Shown here: piece after piece, positions 34,134-38,497 of the stretch
How positions within the stretch are numbered: position 1 is the stretch's first letter
How the letters are laid out: the number at the start of each line of letters is the position of its first letter
Assembly: GCA_023485185.1 (NCBI GenBank)
Contig: JAMCZP010000153.1
Coordinates: 1-38,497 of the forward strand
From: Gammaproteobacteria bacterium
GTDB taxonomy: Bacteria; Pseudomonadota; Gammaproteobacteria; Pseudomonadales; Halomonadaceae
Length of the DNA: 38,497 nt
Reading direction: 5' to 3'
Program-made: the position numbers and the translations under genes
Notes under the pieces: model-generated
What the model saw: only the letters and a program-made list of their open reading frames with translations
Told to the model about the DNA's origin: nothing
Database searches by the model: none

Positions 34134-35821
34134 ACTGCAGGCGCGTCGCTGGCGGCCCAGCGTACGTAACATACAGCGACAGGTATCTCATACCGATGGA
34201 AAAACGCCAGCCAGCGGCACTGGTTATCCTGTAGCCGGTCACCGGGCCCTTTGACTTCAATCATCCGGTAACGTGGCTCGCCTGGGGGCGCATCAGGCAT
34301 AAACTGAATCAAATCCGGCAGCCCTGCCCGGTTGGCTTTTAGATCGCCCAGCAGCCGCTCAAAACAGAGCCGAAGATGCTCAGGTGGTATGCATGCCAGC
34401 GCCAGCTCAACGAGCGGCTCATCGACAATCTCCCAGTGCACAAACGGCGAGGCAAGGCCGACTTTCTCCCGCCAGCTAGCCTGAATGACCTCGCGGTAGC
34501 TGCCGTCTTCCAAGCGCGAGAGACACGCTTCAAAGGCGTCACGCCGCCGCGCCACAAAATCGTCGCGATACAAATCCGCAGGGCCATTATGAAAAGGGTG
34601 GAAGAAAGCACCCGGCAACGGGTCGAAAATAGCCGACCAGCAGAGTAGACCAAACAGCCCTGTTATCAGGGTGTTTTCTACATAGCAGACCGGCGCCCGG
34701 GGAGCGCTAAGCACTTCAACCACAGCGCGCTCCACGCTTTGTGGCCCGGGCAATACTAAATCCCAACGCTCGTGAGCGGGCTCAGGCTCGCTTGGTACAT
34801 TAGGCAATTTAAGCCGCCGCCTTAAACGTGGCAGCAACCGCGCCAGCGCCTGGTGTTCGGTTTCATTAGGGGCGCTATCCAGCGCTTTAATCGCCAGTTC
34901 AAAGGCTGCTTGATGTTCGCCCAACCGCTCCAACACCCGTAACTGCCGGATGCGTGCTTCGCTACTCCCGGAATCGCCATACAGCGTCAGCGCAAGCGCG
35001 GAGTCACCGCTGCGCTCGGCTTCACGACCCAACTGTAGCAGTAGCCGCCCACGACGCGTCGCCAGCCAGCGGTTATTCGACGCGGGTGGTACTTCAAGGT
35101 GTAGATCAGCAGGTGAATCGCCAACATCAAGACGTTGGCGCAGGTGATGGAGCGCTAAATAGGTGTCCACTTCCTGACGCGACTGGAAAGCGCGAGATTG
35201 CGGCGTAAAAGGCACCACCTCAAAGCGCTGCAGACCAAGCTCAGTTAACACGAACTCCGCCCAGTCTTGGCGTAAGTTGCCAAAGAACATTAAACGCAGG
35301 CGATCACAGATATTCATTACACCGAGGCGCACTACCCACTCAGGTGCTTCAGGCCACCAGACCTGTAGCGGTGAGGTTTGGGTAAGTCGGCTGGCGAGTG
35401 TGTCGTAGAGCACGGTTTTGGCGCTAGATAGGCTTAGCCCAGCAGCGCGAATGTCCTCTGCTAATACTTGGCGCAGCTCAGCGAGGCGAAGTTGGTTAAA
35501 CAGCTGATCAATACTAAGCTCAGGATCATTATCGACCCAGCCAAGCGAGATCAAGGGTGCCATCGCTTCACCACTGTTACCGATCTCGGCATAGCTGAGC
35601 TTACTTAGCCGAAACAGCTCGCCTTTACGCATGACCATACGCACCAACAGCGCTTGAGACGCCTGAGGCAAGCTCTCAAACTGCTCAAGAAAAGCGAGTT
35701 CGTCGTTAGCGAGCAGATCAGCATGGCGCTCACCCACCCAGGCCAGAACGAAACGGAAGTTCGTCAGGTAATAGAAAGGGTCATCAAGCGAGGCCGTTGG
35801 CGTATCGAAAGCACTGTTCAT
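34130..35821 (-). CDS. FAN1-type VRR-NUC nuclease
   Basis: 563 aa. The C-terminal VRR-NUC domain (about 440-550) has GLPDLIQF (the catalytic PD), RYRMIEVKGPGDRLQDNQCRWLAFF (the E-x-K and the Q-N-Q element) and a preceding Glu-rich helix. The N-terminal two thirds are helical, with a SAP-like region (about 115-160, ELRQVLAEDIRAAGLSLSS) and TPR-like repeats (about 250-330). This is the domain order of bacterial FAN1, a structure-specific 5' flap endonuclease and 5'-3' exonuclease that unhooks DNA interstrand cross-links. It is 41 bp after the M14 peptidase stop, with a candidate promoter directly in front. It is first of three coupled genes. Confidence 0.92.
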   Translation of the reverse strand: MNSAFDTPTASLDDPFYYLTNFRFVLAWVGERHADLLANDELAFLEQFESLPQASQALLVRMVMRKGELFRLSKLSYAEIGNSGEAMAPLISLGWVDNDPELSIDQLFNQLRLAELRQVLAEDIRAAGLSLSSAKTVLYDTLASRLTQTSPLQVWWPEAPEWVVRLGVMNICDRLRLMFFGNLRQDWAEFVLTELGLQRFEVVPFTPQSRAFQSRQEVDTYLALHHLRQRLDVGDSPADLHLEVPPASNNRWLATRRGRLLLQLGREAERSGDSALALTLYGDSGSSEARIRQLRVLERLGEHQAAFELAIKALDSAPNETEHQALARLLPRLRRRLKLPNVPSEPEPAHERWDLVLPGPQSVERAVVEVLSAPRAPVCYVENTLITGLFGLLCWSAIFDPLPGAFFHPFHNGPADLYRDDFVARRRDAFEACLSRLEDGSYREVIQASWREKVGLASPFVHWEIVDEPLVELALACIPPEHLRLCFERLLGDLKANRAGLPDLIQFMPDAPPGEPRYRMIEVKGPGDRLQDNQCRWLAFFHRYEIPVAVCYVRWAASDAPAV

Positions 35822-35827
35822 TTATCC

Positions 35828-35851
35828 ATTGTAACAGTGCCCCCACGGCCT
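35828..35851 (-). promoter_or_regulatory. Weak candidate promoter for the FAN1-helicase-TSUP genes
   Basis: On the minus strand TACAAT (35828-35833, five of six) has an ATGACG-like -35 at roughly 18 bp spacing. It lies only about 7 nt before the start codon, so transcripts would begin at or near the ATG. Confidence 0.3.
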
Positions 35852-35862
35852 CGTCATTGAGA

Positions 35863-37632
35863 TTAACGATCCAATGAAAGCGTTTGAAAGGCGTGATAGG
35901 CCGCTACCACCGTTGCCATCTGCGCGGTATGGGCCTGCACGAAGGGTGCACCGGTTAAGGTCTCGTCGGGGTATTCAGTAATCAGCATCAGCGGGGTTAA
36001 CTGGTTGGCATCTTCCGAGATCAGGTAGGGAAAGCCATGCAAAATTGGAAAGGTTAACGCGCCCGCATGGGTTTCGAACAGGGCAATTTGGGTGGCATTA
36101 AATTCGACCAGCCCAGGCACCTGAGCCAGTTGTTGAGTCACTGACTCCACCAATTGCTCCGCCGCCGCTTGCCAACCGGGCTGATGACGGAGAATCAAAA
36201 AGAAGCCCTTGGGAATCGTCCACATCTCAAAGCCACGGGGCACATAGCCATTCAGCGGGCGCGTCCACTCATGGGCGGGGTAGCCGTGCAGATTTACATG
36301 TAGCCCTGCGCTGCTAACCGCGAATGCCTTTTCACGAATGGCGTGCTCAAACGGCTGGCCTAGCGGCTGACTCTGCAAGTCATTACCAAACGCCGTGTAG
36401 CGCGCTGCGTGATGCATATGGCGCGGCTGGTCGGCGATAAGGCGGCTTTGCAGTGCGTAGCCATCCGGGTTCTCTAGCGGCGAGATAACAAAGTGGGCAT
36501 CGTCTCCGTCGCTCAGCGTTTGGGCTGCGCGCAATGCTCCCACCACACCAGAGGTTTCGTTAGCGTGCTGACCAGCACTGATCATCACAGCGCGGTCACG
36601 CCCTTCCCTATAACGCGCTTCTACGACTCTGCCAGCGCGGGTGGTGGCATATAGCGATTGACCACCAAATGCCGTCAGTAGCTGCTTAATTTGTTCGGTA
36701 CCGATAGCCTGCTGGGCGCTGTTCAGCTCAACCAAGCCACGCTGGGGTTGAGAAGTGTCCAACGGCCGCAGGCTGATCTTTAAATAGGGTTCGTTTCCTT
36801 GACTCAGCACCTCCGGCACGATCTGCCCCGGCTGAATCGAACGGTCACCCAGCGCTAAGCCTGCACGGTGCTGAAAATACTCAAGGGTAGAAAAATAGAG
36901 CTCTTCATGAAGCGCCTCAGCAAGGCTGATATGTTCATCATCCCAGGCTAAGCGGCAGTCACTGTTCGGCAAATGCACGGTGACGTTAAGCTCTTCAAAG
37001 TAAGGCGATGCTGCCTGCCACGAAGTTGAGGCGAGGGTCGACATCGTCGCTTGAAACAGCGCCTCATAGTCGGTCTCAACGCTGGATTCGCTGACCTCAC
37101 CCTGGGGAGAGGTCAGCCGCAGCCAGCCACAGGGAGAGCACTGTGCTTCGCCAACATGATCTAAATGTTGCCGATTAGGCGCTTCAACAAGATAGGTTTC
37201 CTGACTTCCCGAAGTGCGCTCCACTTGAACGCGATACTGAATGGGTTTGGCGATAGCCGTGGTTTCAACGCCCTCCCAGCGTAGTGATACGCCTTGCGGA
37301 AGCAGTGCCGCCAGCGGATAAGCCTCAAGCAAAAAGCGCCGCGGCGCGTTCGCCAGTACCGGGTACTCAATCACCAGCGATTGCAGTGAACCCCAGGAAA
37401 ACTCCTCCAAGAAGAAGTGCACCAGGGGCTTATAAGCACTGCGTAGACGCGCACTAATACCAGCGGCCTTAAATGCCAATTCCGTTGCTTGGCGCTCGAC
37501 CTGGTCATCAAACACCCACGCTTCCAACTGATAGCCTTGATAAGTAGGCGTGGCGAACTCATCAAGCAAAGCACGCGTGGTGCGCGGGAAAGAGCGCTCT
37601 AGCAATATCTTGTTTTGAGAGGTGTTTGTCAT
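35863..37632 (-). CDS. M14 family zinc metallopeptidase
   Basis: 589 aa. The carboxypeptidase-like domain lies in the C-terminal half (about 310-585). The zinc motif is GQHANETSG with His356 and Glu359, the third zinc ligand is probably His449 in HVNLHGYP, ENPDGY sits at 387-392, and the catalytic Glu is likely in LITEYPDET near 555. About 300 N-terminal residues are an extension I cannot assign. There is no signal peptide, so it acts in the cytoplasm. Its ATG overlaps the stop of the DppC-type permease (ATGA), so it probably processes peptides or amidated amino acids imported by that transporter. Exact cleavage is unknown. Confidence 0.87.
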   Translation of the reverse strand: MTNTSQNKILLERSFPRTTRALLDEFATPTYQGYQLEAWVFDDQVERQATELAFKAAGISARLRSAYKPLVHFFLEEFSWGSLQSLVIEYPVLANAPRRFLLEAYPLAALLPQGVSLRWEGVETTAIAKPIQYRVQVERTSGSQETYLVEAPNRQHLDHVGEAQCSPCGWLRLTSPQGEVSESSVETDYEALFQATMSTLASTSWQAASPYFEELNVTVHLPNSDCRLAWDDEHISLAEALHEELYFSTLEYFQHRAGLALGDRSIQPGQIVPEVLSQGNEPYLKISLRPLDTSQPQRGLVELNSAQQAIGTEQIKQLLTAFGGQSLYATTRAGRVVEARYREGRDRAVMISAGQHANETSGVVGALRAAQTLSDGDDAHFVISPLENPDGYALQSRLIADQPRHMHHAARYTAFGNDLQSQPLGQPFEHAIREKAFAVSSAGLHVNLHGYPAHEWTRPLNGYVPRGFEMWTIPKGFFLILRHQPGWQAAAEQLVESVTQQLAQVPGLVEFNATQIALFETHAGALTFPILHGFPYLISEDANQLTPLMLITEYPDETLTGAPFVQAHTAQMATVVAAYHAFQTLSLDR

Positions 37633-38483
37633 AAAGAAGTACGTCCAGTGGGATCAAGGGCATCGCGCAGCCAGTCGCCTAGTAGGTTTAACCCCAGCAC
37701 GGTCAACAGAATTGCCAACCCCGGGAATACACTCACCCACCACGCTGTTTGTAGATAAGTACGCCCTTCCGCCAACATGCCACCCCAACTGGGAATGACT
37801 GGATCGACGCCTAATCCTAAAAACGTCAGGCTGCTCTCCAGCAGAATATTGTTCGCCACATTAAGGGTCATCAGCACAATCACCGGGCCAATCAGATTCG
37901 GCAGCAGGTGTTGAAACAGAATACGAATGTCTTTCACCCCAATCGCTTTGGCCGCCAGAATGAACTCACGATCACGCAGTGACAGCACCGAGCCTCTCAC
38001 CAATCGCGCGTACTGCACCCACTGGGAGATAATCAGCAGGATGATCATATTGGTCAACCCACCACCAATTACGGCGATAAAGGTAATTGCCAGCAGGATA
38101 AAGGGCAGCGCCAGTTGCACATCGGCAAAGCGCATTACGATCATATCCAGAAAGCCACCGTAGTAGCCTGAGACCAAGCCCATAATAATGCCAATCACCA
38201 CCGCACCCAGGGCTGAGTACACACCCACTTTCAGCGAGATTTCACCACCAATAATGACCCTAGCCAGCACATCTCTGCCCAGCGGGTCAGTACCCAGCGG
38301 GAACATTGGCTCAACCAACGGCGGCGTTAACCGATAGGCTAGATTCAGCTCCGAACCGCCACCGGGAAATAACCAACCGGAAAAGACCACTGCAAAACCA
38401 ATCCCACCGACGAGTAGCACGCCGAGGATAAACTCCAGGTTTTTAAAGCGTTTTAATTTGTTACTTTTGATAGCTGACGTCAT
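37629..38483 (-). CDS. Dipeptide/oligopeptide-type ABC transporter permease (DppC/OppC family)
   Basis: 284 aa. The N-terminal helix and FPLGTDPLGRDVLARVIIGG are signatures of the DppC/OppC group. About six membrane helices follow, with the EAA loop EFILAAKAIGVKDIRILFQHLLPN and the C-terminal GLNLLGDWLRDALDPT. AAGGA seven nt before the ATG at 38483 supports the start, and the gene is complete. The other permease (DppB type), ATPases and binding protein should lie beyond the window edge. The substrate is a peptide or similar solute, judged by the family and the coupled M14 peptidase. Confidence 0.95.
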   Translation of the reverse strand: MTSAIKSNKLKRFKNLEFILGVLLVGGIGFAVVFSGWLFPGGGSELNLAYRLTPPLVEPMFPLGTDPLGRDVLARVIIGGEISLKVGVYSALGAVVIGIIMGLVSGYYGGFLDMIVMRFADVQLALPFILLAITFIAVIGGGLTNMIILLIISQWVQYARLVRGSVLSLRDREFILAAKAIGVKDIRILFQHLLPNLIGPVIVLMTLNVANNILLESSLTFLGLGVDPVIPSWGGMLAEGRTYLQTAWWVSVFPGLAILLTVLGLNLLGDWLRDALDPTGRTSL

Positions 38484-38497
38484 GGTTATTCCTTGCG

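Noticed and set aside
1..38497. CRISPR arrays, insertion sequences, prophage genes
   Set aside because: No regularly spaced repeats, transposase or integrase motifs, or phage structural genes were found in any frame read.

Overview
This window looks like chromosomal DNA of a moderately halophilic gammaproteobacterium, most likely Halomonas/Vreelandella (Halomonadaceae). The grounds are the conserved block of ispB diverging from rplU-rpmA-obgE-proB, a NhaD-type Na+/H+ antiporter, acidic protein tails, and the overall flavour of the proteins. The assignment rests on recognised families and was not checked by a search. Nothing in the window looks like a prophage, insertion sequence, CRISPR array or genomic island.

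Layout. 1-5500: a 5'-truncated nhaD, then a minus-strand GGDEF/EAL protein with a degenerate GGDEF site, a glutathione S-transferase, a membrane-tethered ABM-domain protein, a hypothetical protein and a DUF2835 protein. 5631-10154: a CJM1_0395-type putative metalloprotease, an intact PAS-GGDEF-EAL protein and a NIT-domain chemoreceptor. 10395-15337: an NlpC/P60 lipoprotein, a histidine phosphatase and a phnD-phnC-phnE-phnE transporter operon. That operon has a candidate Pho box and an intercistronic hairpin after phnD. 15415-20485: a PhoD-like metallophosphatase, a PhoP/PhoQ-type two-component system, and two PepSY proteins, of which the second is transcribed divergently. 20582-24542: glutamate dehydrogenase, then, divergently, a ferric-reductase-like flavocytochrome, a 29-residue membrane miniprotein and a DUF1853 protein. 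24535-29060: proB, obgE, rpmA and rplU on the minus strand and ispB on the plus strand. 29088-29751: tRNA-Pro(CGG) with a good promoter and terminator, then a decayed diguanylate cyclase. 29840-38483: an MFS transporter, then a minus-strand series of DppC-type permease, M14 peptidase, FAN1-type VRR-NUC nuclease, nuclease-helicase and TSUP exporter. Most of these last genes overlap by ATGA.

How the genes work together. Two c-di-GMP enzymes and a chemoreceptor suggest lifestyle and motility control. The phn transporter with two nearby phosphatases suggests phosphorus scavenging, but no C-P lyase or phosphite dehydrogenase is in the window, so the substrate is open. The FAN1 nuclease and the Fe-S XPD/DinG-like helicase with an N-terminal RecB/Cas4-like nuclease are translationally coupled and look like a DNA-repair module. 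The DppC/M14 pair suggests peptide import and hydrolysis. Several start codons were moved downstream of the longest open frame because of Shine-Dalgarno sequences or ATGA overlaps.
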